A stretch of DNA of 64,000 nucleotides from Hyphomicrobium sp. (GTDB lineage: Bacteria > Pseudomonadota > Alphaproteobacteria > Rhizobiales > Hyphomicrobiaceae): contig NZ_WBUE01000008.1 of the NCBI RefSeq assembly GCF_009026145.1, forward strand, positions 1 through 64,000, written 5' to 3'. The notes beneath the pieces are model-generated. The model ran no database searches, had not been told where the DNA came from, and saw only the letters and a program-made list of their open reading frames with translations. The position numbers and the translations under genes were made by a program. Shown here piece after piece: positions 25,793 to 33,724 of the stretch (the stretch's first letter is position 1; the number at the start of each line of letters is the position of its first letter).

Positions 25793-26011
25793 CTATCGTT
25801 TGCCCAACCACTTGGGGCGTCGCGCCGCGGCGCGATCCGCGCCCGCTATTAAGATCAGCGTGAGACAAAGGCCGCCGAGAATGGCGGCACCAATCATGAC
25901 GTAGGCGGCGGCCTTGCTCAGCGCCGAAAAGGGATCTCCGTCGCCGGTCATGGCCAGGAGCCCGACGCAGATGGCGGCGAGGATGACGCCGATCAAGCTG
26001 CGAATGAGCAT
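25793..26011 (-). CDS. Small two-TM membrane protein, unknown
   Basis: 72 residues with two hydrophobic helices (about 3-22 and 35-57) and a basic tail (RRPKWLGKR). Starts at ATG 26011. No family recognised. Tail-to-tail with the GGDEF-EAL gene. Confidence 0.6.
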   Translation of the reverse strand: MLIRSLIGVILAAICVGLLAMTGDGDPFSALSKAAAYVMIGAAILGGLCLTLILIAGADRAAARRPKWLGKR

Positions 26012-26200
26012 GCGTGCACCTCATCGCCTGTCGTTGACTCGGCAACTGCCCATTGAGCGACTAGCCTGCAGGGCGACAGCGGCGGCATCATGCCGGTACG
26101 CGGCACTTGGTTGATTTGGGCTGAGGGTGATGTATGCTTGCAACTTCAAGAGGGCGTCAGCGAGGTCTCAACTGCGTAGAGGCGACAACGGGGGAACACC

Positions 26201-26323
26201 ATGTCGCGCCGCAAGAGTCCTATCGTCAACAGTCATCCTGAAAATGCGATCACCTGGTTTTTCGCCGGCCTGCTGATTATCGCGGCGGTCGCGGGATTGT
26301 TTGGCCAGGTGGTGGCCGGCTAA
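26201..26323 (+). CDS. 40-residue single-TM peptide, paralog of 31186-31308
   Basis: ATG at 26201, TAA at 26321-26323. The peptide begins MSRRKSPIVNSHPENAI, followed by a TM helix (FFAGLLIIAAVAGLFG). A paralog 5 kb downstream has the same length and about 75% identity, which argues that both are real. An upstream GGGG run may serve as ribosome-binding site. Function unknown. Confidence 0.7.
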   Translation: MSRRKSPIVNSHPENAITWFFAGLLIIAAVAGLFGQVVAG

Positions 26324-26503
26324 CGCCCTGCAGCGAACCCCAGCTCTGCGGGGCATGAAGCTTAGGTCCCGACGCGCTTCGTGCGCGCTGCTCCCACACG
26401 TAAAACTTTCACCTCCGCATTAAACGGACCCCAACCCGTGGCGGCGCAATCGTGCTGGACGAACGAGTGTTGATTGCGGAGCTGAGATCTGACCGTACAG
26501 ACA

Positions 26504-27555
26504 TTGCGTGAAAGTTATCCTACGCTCGACGCCTGGCACGTACGAGGCATGGAGCGCCTCATTGAGGTCGTGCAGGATCTCTCATTGGCGCGCGACATGC
26601 CCACGCTGCAGGGGATCGTGCGCTCGGCAGGACGCGAACTCACGGGCGCGGACGGCGCCACCTTCATCCTGCGCGAGGGGGACCAGTGTTTTACTACGCC
26701 GACGAAGATGCCATTGCCCCGCTATGGAAAGGGCGGCGCTTTCCCATAAGTACCTGTATTAGTGGCTGGGTCATGCAGCACCGTTTGCCGGCAGTCATCC
26801 CAGACATCTACCGTGATCCGCGCATTCCAGTGGCCGCCTATCGCCCAACATTTGTACATAGCCTCGCTATGGTTCCCATCCGCAGACAAGATCCTATCGG
26901 CGCCATCGGCAATTACTGAGCACGCCGGCGTGAGCCAACTGAACGGGAATTGCATCTGCTGCGCGCCCTCGCCGACAGCACGGCCGTGGCCATGGAGTCG
27001 ATCAGGATCGTATCGGAGCTCGAAGAACACGTGCGCCGTCGAACGTGCGATTTGCAGACGGCAAATGACGAGATCCGTCAGCTCTCACTCGCCGATGAAC
27101 TGACTGGGTTGCATAACCGGCGTGGGTTCTTCCTGCTCGCCGACCAGGCGCGCAAAGCGGCTATTCGGCTGCACAAGAGCGTGTTTCTCCTCTTCATCGA
27201 TGCTGACGGTCTCAAGACGGTCAACGACAGTCTCGGCCATGACGCCGGCGATGACATGCTGCGCAAGCTGGCCGAGGTGCTGAGGTGCACATTTCGCAAG
27301 TCTGACATCGTCGCACGGCTAGGCGGCGATGAGTTCTGCGTCTTTGGCATGCATGGCGATCCGGACCCGACCGCGGCGAAGCATCGGCTCGATGCCGCGA
27401 TCGCCGCGTTTAACGTCTCGCACAACGCGCCCTACCAGCTGGCTGCGAGCTCGGGGATCTTCTCGTTCGCCGCAGAAGACAACCGCTCCCTGGAGGAGGT
27501 CGTCGCGCGCGCTGACAAGGCAATGTACGAAGAAAAACGCGCGCGCCGACGCTGA
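26504..27555 (+). pseudogene. GAF-GGDEF protein disrupted by a frameshift and a stop codon
   Basis: Three pieces make one gene. 26504-26690 encodes the start of a GAF domain (LSLARDMPTLQGIV, GADGATFILREGDQC). The reading then continues one frame over (FYYADEDAIAPLWKG … AIGNY), consistent with loss of one T in the TTTT run near 26688. At 26917-26919 a TGA replaces the Trp expected in the family's NYWA motif. After it the same frame continues (EPTERELHLLRALADSTAVAMESI) into a coiled coil and a GGDEF domain with intact LGGDEFCVFG. Two independent lesions make a functional product unlikely. The GGDEF part alone (from about 26950) could in principle still be translated. Confidence 0.85.
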
Positions 27556-27734
27556 GCGGGCATCGTGAGCATTTCATGCCTTTTGCCTGCCGTTGTCGCT
27601 GAGCTTTCCCATACGCTTAACGGCAAAGACCACGCGGTTGCCGTTGCCGGGGGCGAGATTTCGTCCGCTGCGCACATTGTGCAGTGCGGGGTAAGCAGCT
27701 TTCAAAGCTTATATTGTTTCAACGGCCGCCCGGC

Positions 27735-27768
27735 GCTAATAGGCAAGAAACGCTAATAGGCAAGAAAC
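27735..27768 (+). repeat. 17-bp perfect tandem duplication before the H-NS-like gene
   Basis: GCTAATAGGCAAGAAAC occurs at 27735-27751 and again at 27752-27768. It ends two bases before the ATG at 27770, so it alters the leader and Shine-Dalgarno region. Confidence 0.9.
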
Positions 27769-27769
27769 A

Positions 27770-28102
27770 ATGAGAAGAAGGGTGGGCGCGGTGGCGACCA
27801 TCAATCTGACTAAGCTGTCCTATGCCGAACTGTTGAAGCTGCAGGCGCGCTTGGAGGCTGCACTCGCCGAAAAGCGCGCAGCAGAAGCCAACGCGACAAA
27901 GGATCAGCTCCGCGCCATGGCCGAGAAAGCTGGCTTCACCGTCGAGGAGCTATTTGGGAAGCGCGGTGCGCGCCGGCCCCGCGAGGCCAAGTACCGGAAT
28001 CCCAACAACCCCTCTCAGACGTGGAGCGGTCGCGGCCGCAAGCCGAATTGGTTCGTGGACGCCGTGAAGATGGGCGCCAAGCTCGAGTCGCTTTCTGTCT
28101 AG
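27770..28102 (+). CDS. H-NS family histone-like DNA-binding protein
   Basis: 110 residues. The N-terminal helix and coiled coil (LSYAELLKLQARLEAALAEKRAAEA) would oligomerise. The C-terminal DNA-binding motif reads YRNPNNPSQTWSGRGRKPNW, the core of the H-NS family, which binds AT-rich minor grooves and silences acquired DNA. The start may be the ATG at 27770 or the GTG at 27791, which gives VATINLTKLSYAEL, the usual family start. Located in an accessory, AT-variable region, as is common for silencers. Confidence 0.9.
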   Translation: MRRRVGAVATINLTKLSYAELLKLQARLEAALAEKRAAEANATKDQLRAMAEKAGFTVEELFGKRGARRPREAKYRNPNNPSQTWSGRGRKPNWFVDAVKMGAKLESLSV

Positions 28103-28111
28103 CGCGGAGCC

Positions 28112-28228
28112 CTACAGGAGCAATGCGGCGACGCCCGCACCGATCGCAAACAGAAACAGGATGCCCGCTGCCAACGCGCCGACGTTGAGCGCAGCTACGG
28201 CCGAGCGCCTGGGATCAATCATGCTCAT
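28112..28228 (-). CDS. 38-residue single-TM peptide, unknown
   Basis: On the minus strand GGGGGAACGC leads to ATG at 28228. The frame reads MSMIDPRRSAVAALNVG followed by a hydrophobic helix (ALAAGILFLFAIGAGVAALLL) to TAG at 28112-28114. Good ribosome-binding site and N-in type charge pattern. No homology known. Confidence 0.5.
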   Translation of the reverse strand: MSMIDPRRSAVAALNVGALAAGILFLFAIGAGVAALLL

Positions 28229-28263
28229 GCGTTCCCCCGCAGAGCTGTGCCGCTCGCGCGGCG

Positions 28264-28614
28264 TTGCCTGACTACCCCGAGCGCACCTTAGTCGGCTCTG
28301 ACCAGACGGGGGATCACATTCTTTTACGCGCGGTCAATTGTTTGCGTCGCTTACTGAAAGGCAGCGGTGTCGGCTTTAGTTCGATTTTGATGATAAGAAG
28401 CGCCTCCCGTTCAGAGCTGGAAACTCACCTGCGCGCTCTCTTGCGAACAGAGCCCATCTACGCGCGGGTAAAGATGATCCAGATCGTGCCGGCCGACTGC
28501 ATCATGCGCAGCTGGCTTGCCAAGATTGAGGTGGCGCAGGTTACAGAAGCCGACAAGCGCCTTCTCGAGGAAGCGGTAGCCCATGTGCGCCGGTCATTTC
28601 CCTGCATCGACTGA
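28264..28614 (+). CDS. Hypothetical protein
   Basis: 116 residues, start uncertain (TTG at 28264, ATG at 28390 possible). Mixed alpha/beta composition (HILLRAVNCLRRLLKG, SRSELETHLRALLRTEP, RVKMIQIVPADC). No signal peptide. Not recognised. Confidence 0.45.
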   Translation: MPDYPERTLVGSDQTGDHILLRAVNCLRRLLKGSGVGFSSILMIRSASRSELETHLRALLRTEPIYARVKMIQIVPADCIMRSWLAKIEVAQVTEADKRLLEEAVAHVRRSFPCID

Positions 28615-28729
28615 CCCAGCGTTGGCCGATTCCCCGGTCCAAGCGACAGAAGTCCCCGGCCTGATCAGCCAGTTCGCGCGTTCCGCGAATTCGTGCGCGT
28701 AGGAGTCGAGCTGATCCCGCCGGACAGAA

Positions 28730-29020
28730 CTACGCGGCGTTTGCTCGCTTAGCTACTCGGATGCGCGTTCCTGTGCTCGCACCCTCGTCTTCGTTGCGAG
28801 CCATGACGTGTAGAGCTACCCGCTTCAGCTCTGCGGGATCTGAGATCCGACATCCCATGAGCATGATAATGCCAGCAAGCTTCTGACTGGCGCGGTCGAG
28901 TGCTGCATCGCCTTCTAAGCCAGGCTCGATCACGGCCCAGGCGTCGTCGTAAACCTGAGCAAGCGCCGCGACTGCATCCGGTGCATATCCGGCGCTGGCA
29001 ATCAGCCTTCGAACACCCAT
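28730..29020 (-). CDS. Hypothetical small helical protein
   Basis: 96 residues from the ATG at 29020, mostly helical (APDAVAALAQVYDDAWAVIEPGL, DRASQKLAGIIMLMGCRISDP). The C-terminus is basic. Resembles the 98-residue protein at 29475-29771 only in general build. Not recognised. Confidence 0.45.
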   Translation of the reverse strand: MGVRRLIASAGYAPDAVAALAQVYDDAWAVIEPGLEGDAALDRASQKLAGIIMLMGCRISDPAELKRVALHVMARNEDEGASTGTRIRVAKRANAA

Positions 29021-29225
29021 TACGAATGCCCATCCTCAAGCGACAGCTCCGCTGAGGCATGTCTAAAACAAGTCTTACGCTTTATGGAAAACTCCTCGGC
29101 AACAGACCTAACTACCAGTTAAGCAGGCCGTTCGGGCGCTAACCAGGTTTTCGCTTTGATTGTACCCATTGCAACGTCTTAGCCGCCAGAGCCATTCTTC
29201 GGTACGCTGATCATCAGAGCTGCCG

Positions 29226-29390
29226 ATGGGAAATGTCGACAGAGAGCTGCCGGCGAAGCTGCTGTGGCAATGGCGCTTCACGGACGTGACGTGGCGCCGG
29301 CTGCCCGACACTATGTTGCGTCTGCTCGCCAAGATCTCCGAAGCAGAGAAACGTCAGGTGAAATCAACTCGCGTGCCGCCGGATGCCTAA
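29226..29390 (+). CDS. Possible 54-residue small protein
   Basis: ATG at 29226 to TAA at 29388-29390. It reads MGNVDRELPAKLLWQWRFT … RLLAKISEAEKRQV. Amphipathic helical composition and codon use fit a gene, but the ribosome-binding site is weak and no family is recognised. Confidence 0.3.
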   Translation: MGNVDRELPAKLLWQWRFTDVTWRRLPDTMLRLLAKISEAEKRQVKSTRVPPDA

Positions 29391-29474
29391 GCGCACACCG
29401 TTTTGAGGATGGTCGGCCGGTCATCGAGGCCGCTGTCAATCACCTACGCCGATCATAGCCGCGCATGACTTGGC

Positions 29475-29771
29475 CTAAGGCTCGAGCGCGCCCAGAGCGA
29501 TCAGCTTGAGGCGATTTGGATCACACTCGCCCTCGTCGGCCGCGGTCAGTATGCGCGTGGCAAGCCTCGTCCAGAGCGGCAATGGGTCGCTCGGTGCTCC
29601 TCCGAGCTGGCGAATTGTTTCCTCCCAGGCTGCCCGCATCGCTTCGGTCACGACGTCCACCATTTCGACTTCAGCAGCGGGGCTCTCATCGATGGCCTTG
29701 CGTCGGCCGGCGCCCCCACTATCGAGATTCTCAAAGTACTGATCGCCGCGAATGCGCGCATCATCTGGCAT
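29475..29771 (-). CDS. Hypothetical protein
   Basis: 98 residues from the ATG at 29771. Charged N-terminus, then a helical core (VDVVTEAMRAAWEETIRQLG, LWTRLATRILTAADEGECD). Not recognised. Confidence 0.45.
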   Translation of the reverse strand: MPDDARIRGDQYFENLDSGGAGRRKAIDESPAAEVEMVDVVTEAMRAAWEETIRQLGGAPSDPLPLWTRLATRILTAADEGECDPNRLKLIALGALEP

Positions 29772-29958
29772 GGCAATCGGGGTCCGGAGCCCGCAGCTAC
29801 GCGTCCGGTATCAAGCGAGAGAACCGGACAGGCGTCCGACGCACTTTCAGTGCAAGAATATGCTCTTGGCTTGCACTTCTCTGTTTCGAGGCCAGCGGCT
29901 TACGGCCTGGCGCTCAGAGATTAGCTCGTCCTCGCCCGAGTGTCATGGGCTCAACTGT

Positions 29959-30156
29959 CTAGCCGACCCTGGCTAAGACGCGACCATTCTCGTCCAGTAT
30001 GTCGAGCCAGAGCTGATCGAGGGCCTCCTCATCCATGATCTCGATCCGAGCTTTCTTTGCTTCGGCGACGGCTTGGTCCAAGTCAGCCACCTCGATGCCG
30101 ATCGGGTCGCGCGCGATGCCATCATCGAAGTGCAGGTTGAAAAAGTACCGGGGCAT
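29959..30156 (-). CDS. DUF6894-family small protein
   Basis: 65 residues from the ATG at 30156, chosen because GGGAGGG lies upstream and because the family starts MPRYFF. The pattern MPRYFFNLHFDDGI, DPIGIEVADLDQAVAEA and LDILDENGRVLARV matches this family, common in Hyphomicrobiales. The function is not known. Confidence 0.8.
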   Translation of the reverse strand: MPRYFFNLHFDDGIARDPIGIEVADLDQAVAEAKKARIEIMDEEALDQLWLDILDENGRVLARVG

Positions 30157-30908
30157 TTCGCAGCCCTCCCTGCAAACCTTCATCCAGCTTAGTTGAGCCG
30201 TGGACTAATCCAGGAGGCCACCAATGGTGGTAGTGCGCTGCACACATCGTGCGTTGTGCTAGCTGCACCATCTCCGACCCCCACTTCAAGAACACCGCAG
30301 GGGGCACATGGCCATGCTCCGGTAAGCTCGGGAGCTGGCCGCGCGCAAGCGCCATCGGGCGGGAAGCTCTCAACGAGCCAGCATCTAAGCGAAAGCTGCG
30401 GCGCTTCGCCCAGTTGGCCGAAGCCATGGCAATCGTGAGTGCCGAGTTTCGGTGGGTACCCGAAGCTCATCGAAGTGCTGATCCTAACCGGGAGTGAGCG
30501 CAGAGTTATGCAACGGGCGAGCGGGTCCATGACAATCAGAAATCAGCGATGGAGAGCGCGCCCGAGACGACGAGCGTGAGGACGGAGCGGAGTGTGCGCT
30601 TCACGATGCCGGGTGCGGCGGGCATACGCGGTTATTGTAGCACTGCACATTCCGGCACTAGCACGACAGGTAGTCCGGCGAGATGCCGCCGGGTGAACGT
30701 GAACGCGAAGAGCGCATCTCGCTCTTGTATGCACGGGCTTTGGCTGCTGGGGATAGGATAGCCGCGGGGTAATGGCGCGCGGCATTTGAGGCGCATCAAG
30801 TTTGCAGGGCTGAGTGTGCGGTATCCGGTGCATGGGAGTGGCGTCCTGCGCGACTGTGACTCTGGTGGTTCGGTACGGCGTGGAAGACGCCGCTCCCGCT
30901 GAAAGCGC
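30157..30908. other. Long gap without a supportable gene
   Basis: About 750 bp. Open frames on both strands have Arg/Ser/Pro-rich compositions typical of shadows, and none has a convincing start. No tRNA, repeat or IS remnant was recognised. Confidence 0.45.
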
Positions 30909-31154
30909 ATGAGCAGGCAGACGACTCTCATGGCCTGGGGCTATACTGAGGCGGAGCGCACGTACATCCTTCTCGCACTCGAGCGCGACTGCCTGCGGCT
31001 AACGCTCGCGAGCCTGGGCCCCGTGCTCTCCGGAATTCCTGATGCGCGCCCTGACCTGAGCAGGGAGGTTAAGCAAGCGTACAAACGCCTGCCCGAGGTG
31101 GAGCGGCTACTGGATGAGCTCGATGTCGCTGCCAGTAGACCACCGGGGTCCTAG
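30909..31154 (+). CDS. Hypothetical protein
   Basis: 81 residues, soluble and helical (YTEAERTYILLALERDCLRLTLA, VKQAYKRLPEVERLLDELDVA). It lies 31 bp before the second 40-residue peptide gene, possibly co-transcribed. Not recognised. Confidence 0.5.
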   Translation: MSRQTTLMAWGYTEAERTYILLALERDCLRLTLASLGPVLSGIPDARPDLSREVKQAYKRLPEVERLLDELDVAASRPPGS

Positions 31155-31185
31155 TTTTGCATAGAAAGTTGCTGGAAGGAGTGCC

Positions 31186-31308
31186 ATGTCGCGCCGCAAG
31201 AATCCTGGTGCCAACGGTCATGCTGAAAGCGCGATCATTTGGTTTTTTGCCGGCCTGCTGATCATCGCGGCGGTGGCGGGCTTGTTGGGGAAGGTTGTAT
31301 CCGGCTGA
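31186..31308 (+). CDS. 40-residue single-TM peptide, paralog of 26201-26323
   Basis: GGAAGGAG precedes the ATG at 31186; TGA at 31306-31308. Starts MSRRKNPGANGHAESAI, then the same TM core FFAGLLIIAAVAGLLG. Differences from the paralog are scattered and conservative, suggesting selection on the protein. Confidence 0.75.
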   Translation: MSRRKNPGANGHAESAIIWFFAGLLIIAAVAGLLGKVVSG

Positions 31309-31384
31309 CCGCGTTGCGGGGGAGGAACACGAATTGAAGGCTGGCTCGGGTATTGTATCCGCGGCGAAGCCATGGGCGATCGGC

Positions 31385-31954
31385 TCAGGCGCGCTTCCTG
31401 CCGGTTATCATCGCCCGCACCAGGTTATCGCCGTGCTCGAGGCTGGTGAAAATGACGCCGCCGACGTGCGGCCCGACCAAGAACAGCGCCAACGTGCTCG
31501 CCGACGCATGCAGTGTGTCGATCCAGGCGACGCCCCAAAAGGTGTCCGTGGTCATCATCACGCCGCTGACGCCGATGACGAGAAGCGTCGCCAGCAAGGC
31601 GAGCACCATGGCACCGCCGAGCGGATTGTGGCCGAGGAAGCGCGGCGCGCGCCGGCGCAGCAGCGCCGCGGCATAGCGCAGGGTCGCACGCGGGCCATAG
31701 ATGAAATCCGAGAACCGGGCGTAGCGGGACCCGATGAAGCCCCACACGATGCGGGCGACAACGAGCGCCAAGACAAGGTAGCCGGCGATCAGGTGTGGGT
31801 TGTCCCGGATGCCGCCTGAATACCAGGCAACGGCAAAAGAAATAATAAGCGACCAATGAAAGACGCGCACGAACGCGTCCCATACCTTGACCGACTCCGG
31901 CCGCGCGATGCGGCCGGAGTCGAAGCCAGCGGCTCTGTCAGGGCGCGCGGTCAT
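31385..31954 (-). CDS. Cytochrome b561-type membrane protein
   Basis: 189 residues with four TM helices. Conserved histidines lie in VFHWSLI, PHLIAGY, LHASAST and GPHVGGVIFTSLEHGDNL, the pattern of di-haem b-type cytochromes (b561 / hydrogenase cytochrome b family). It carries electrons across the inner membrane, with donor and acceptor unknown. Its ATG overlaps the stop of the PepSY gene by 4 bp (31951-31954), so the two are one unit. Confidence 0.85.
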   Translation of the reverse strand: MTARPDRAAGFDSGRIARPESVKVWDAFVRVFHWSLIISFAVAWYSGGIRDNPHLIAGYLVLALVVARIVWGFIGSRYARFSDFIYGPRATLRYAAALLRRRAPRFLGHNPLGGAMVLALLATLLVIGVSGVMMTTDTFWGVAWIDTLHASASTLALFLVGPHVGGVIFTSLEHGDNLVRAMITGRKRA

Positions 31955-32229
31955 TGCGCGTGCACGACGTTGGCCGTGGTCGGATCAAGAAACAGCTCGA
32001 ATTTGGTGCCGTCCTTGTCGGTGACGTAGGCCTCGAAGCAATTGCCGACGCGCGTGGTCTTGATCTTCTTCACCGTGAAGCCGACTGCGGCGATCTTGGC
32101 CTGTGCCGCGGCCTCGGTCATCCATTGCGCCTTGGGAGCGTTGGTGCAGGTCCCGGCATAGCTGCCGGCCAGCGCAGAACCTGCAAAGAGAACGCCACAC
32201 CCCGCCAGCGCGAGAAGCACTTTGTTCAT
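31951..32229 (-). CDS. Exported PepSY-domain protein
   Basis: 92 residues from the ATG at 32229 with AAGGAGAT upstream. Signal peptide MNKVLLALAGCGVLFAGSALA. The mature part fits a PepSY domain (WMTEAAAQAKIAAVGFTVKK, CFEAYVTDKDGTKFELFLDP). PepSY proteins next to cytochrome b561 are frequent and likely act together in the periplasm. The two cysteines (TCTNAP, GNCFEAY) may form a disulphide. Confidence 0.85.
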   Translation of the reverse strand: MNKVLLALAGCGVLFAGSALAGSYAGTCTNAPKAQWMTEAAAQAKIAAVGFTVKKIKTTRVGNCFEAYVTDKDGTKFELFLDPTTANVVHAQ

Positions 32230-32595
32230 TGGTATCTCCTTCAGATGGTTGCCGGCGGATTTTTCAGCGCCATGGCGACACTGTGCCGAAGTCATCGTGA
32301 CGCGACACTGACGCGTGTCGTCAGGCTCGTATCAGCCAACGGCGCAAGTGCGGGCGCTGCATCTGTCGCGGTGCCTTGGCTTCCGCCGGAGCGACCAACA
32401 AGAAGTTGGCGAGCAACATCTGGCGCGACCGAGCGCCGTACGCATGCCACATCCCGTGCACATCACTTCGACGGGAGCGGCGGAAATGCGTCTCAAGCCG
32501 TCGCGAGCCGGCTGCGGCGCCGGTGAAGGGGCGTTGACGGCAGATGCCTGACGTCGGACTCTCGTGACAACAAGCAGGCGTCGCAGGAGGAAACG
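32230..32595. other. Gap without recognisable feature
   Basis: About 365 bp. It carries the upstream region of the PepSY transcript and probably the promoter of the next small gene. Open frames look like shadows. Confidence 0.4.
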
Positions 32596-32766
32596 ATGAT
32601 TCCAAATGACACCAGGGACCCCCGCGTGCAGATCGGCACTCTGTTTTCCAAGATGATGGTGGTGATCATCCTGCTCACGACCATAGCGTTGGTCTGGTTT
32701 GGCCCGCAGTCGCGCAACTACGAAACTTTGGGCGGGCGAACACCTACGGCGGCATCCGCTGAGTAA
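32596..32766 (+). CDS. 56-residue single-TM protein, unknown
   Basis: AGGAGGAAACG leads directly to the ATG at 32596; stop TAA at 32764-32766. A polar head (MIPNDTRDPRVQIG), a TM helix (KMMVVIILLTTIALVWF) and a short polar tail. The excellent ribosome-binding site supports it. Function unknown. Confidence 0.65.
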   Translation: MIPNDTRDPRVQIGTLFSKMMVVIILLTTIALVWFGPQSRNYETLGGRTPTAASAE

Positions 32767-33205
32767 CGCGCCCGGATGGCGGCCGCCCAACCGCGCACGC
32801 GCCAGCTGGCACGCGGCTTCCAGCTCGCGACAAGCGGCGCGCATGATGAATGAGCGCTCCTGTCGGTCTTGGTAGCGAGGCCAATCCGCGGCATGCGCCG
32901 AGGTATGTAGTGGATAAAGCCTTTGATGCGCGTGCGGTGCACCATGATCACGCGACGCCGCTAACCGCGAACGACGCTGCTTTGGCGCTGGCGGGCAGCA
33001 TTGCATTGCACGGTGACGATCTTGCCTTCGGGTGTGAGGCGATGATGATAACGGTTGGCCACACTTCCGGTAATCCCTCGCGGAAGTCTCCCCGCCCCTC
33101 GGGGACATGGCTGAGGGCGCAGGTTCTACCCCCGGGCCGGCGCCCTTTCTTATGGGCCGATTGGTGCAGTTATAACTGAGCGCGATAACGGCTCACGGCT
33201 GCTCG
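32767..33205. other. Gap without recognisable feature
   Basis: About 440 bp. I see no supportable gene; the frames present are short and biased. Confidence 0.4.
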
Positions 33206-33532
33206 CTAGTACTGGCTCAGCAGTACCGGATCGTCATCGGCGAGCGGCGTGTCGAACGCAACGCCGCAGTAGGCCGCCACCGACCAGACGACCACGCCGG
33301 AAAGGGTGCGGTTGGAAAAGAGCTGCACGCGCACGAGATCGTGGGGCCGTAGCCCGGAGGCAAACTCGACGGTCATGCCCTGGCGGGACGTGCGGCGAAT
33401 GACGACGCGCTGTGAACGGCCGTGACAGTGCATGAGGGCGGGGAGCGCCGCGTTGGGTGTTGGAAGGTGCGGAGCGTGCCGCGGGCGGGTCCGCTTGGGC
33501 GCCGATGCCGGCTGTTGTCCAATTCCGCTCAT
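33206..33532 (-). CDS. PilZ-like domain protein
   Basis: 108 residues from the ATG at 33532. Residues about 35-105 follow the PilZ barrel: GRSQRVVIRRTSRQGMTVEF, RPHDLVRVQLF, SGVVVWSVAAYCGVAFDTPL. The canonical c-di-GMP signature (RxxxR then D/NxSxxG) is degenerate, so ligand binding is doubtful. It is the only PilZ-like gene seen near the two GGDEF loci. Confidence 0.6.
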   Translation of the reverse strand: MSGIGQQPASAPKRTRPRHAPHLPTPNAALPALMHCHGRSQRVVIRRTSRQGMTVEFASGLRPHDLVRVQLFSNRTLSGVVVWSVAAYCGVAFDTPLADDDPVLLSQY

Positions 33533-33659
33533 GCGTGGACTGCGAACGCGTTTTGCTCGCGCGATCAATCAGCTCGCATACCGGGGACGCCCGAGAAGTC
33601 GCCGGTGCCGTTTGGGCCAAATCCATAGGTCAAAAATAGCACCGTCTGGGTCAAATCGA

Positions 33660-33724
33660 GGCTACCGTAAAATTCATAAGCCACTGATTTATCGTGGTAT
33701 AATGAAATTCGTGCGGCTACCGTA
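33660..33724. repeat. AT-rich junction with short direct and inverted repeats
   Basis: GGCTACCGTA occurs at 33660-33669 and 33715-33724. Between them lies an imperfect palindrome (AATTCAT … CCAC … GTGG … ATGAAATT). The flanking glycosyltransferase loses similarity here, which suggests a recombination or excision scar. Confidence 0.5.

Noticed and set aside
27565..27756. 63-residue plus-strand frame before the H-NS-like gene
   Set aside because: It runs through the tandem repeat region, has no ribosome-binding site and no protein-like pattern.
32332..33108. 258-residue minus-strand frame
   Set aside because: Arg/Pro/Ser/His-rich composition of a shadow; it overlaps the well-supported 56-residue gene at 32596.
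33670..33710. dif-type XerC/XerD site
   Set aside because: The palindrome has the right size class, but its arms do not match the conserved dif half-sites.
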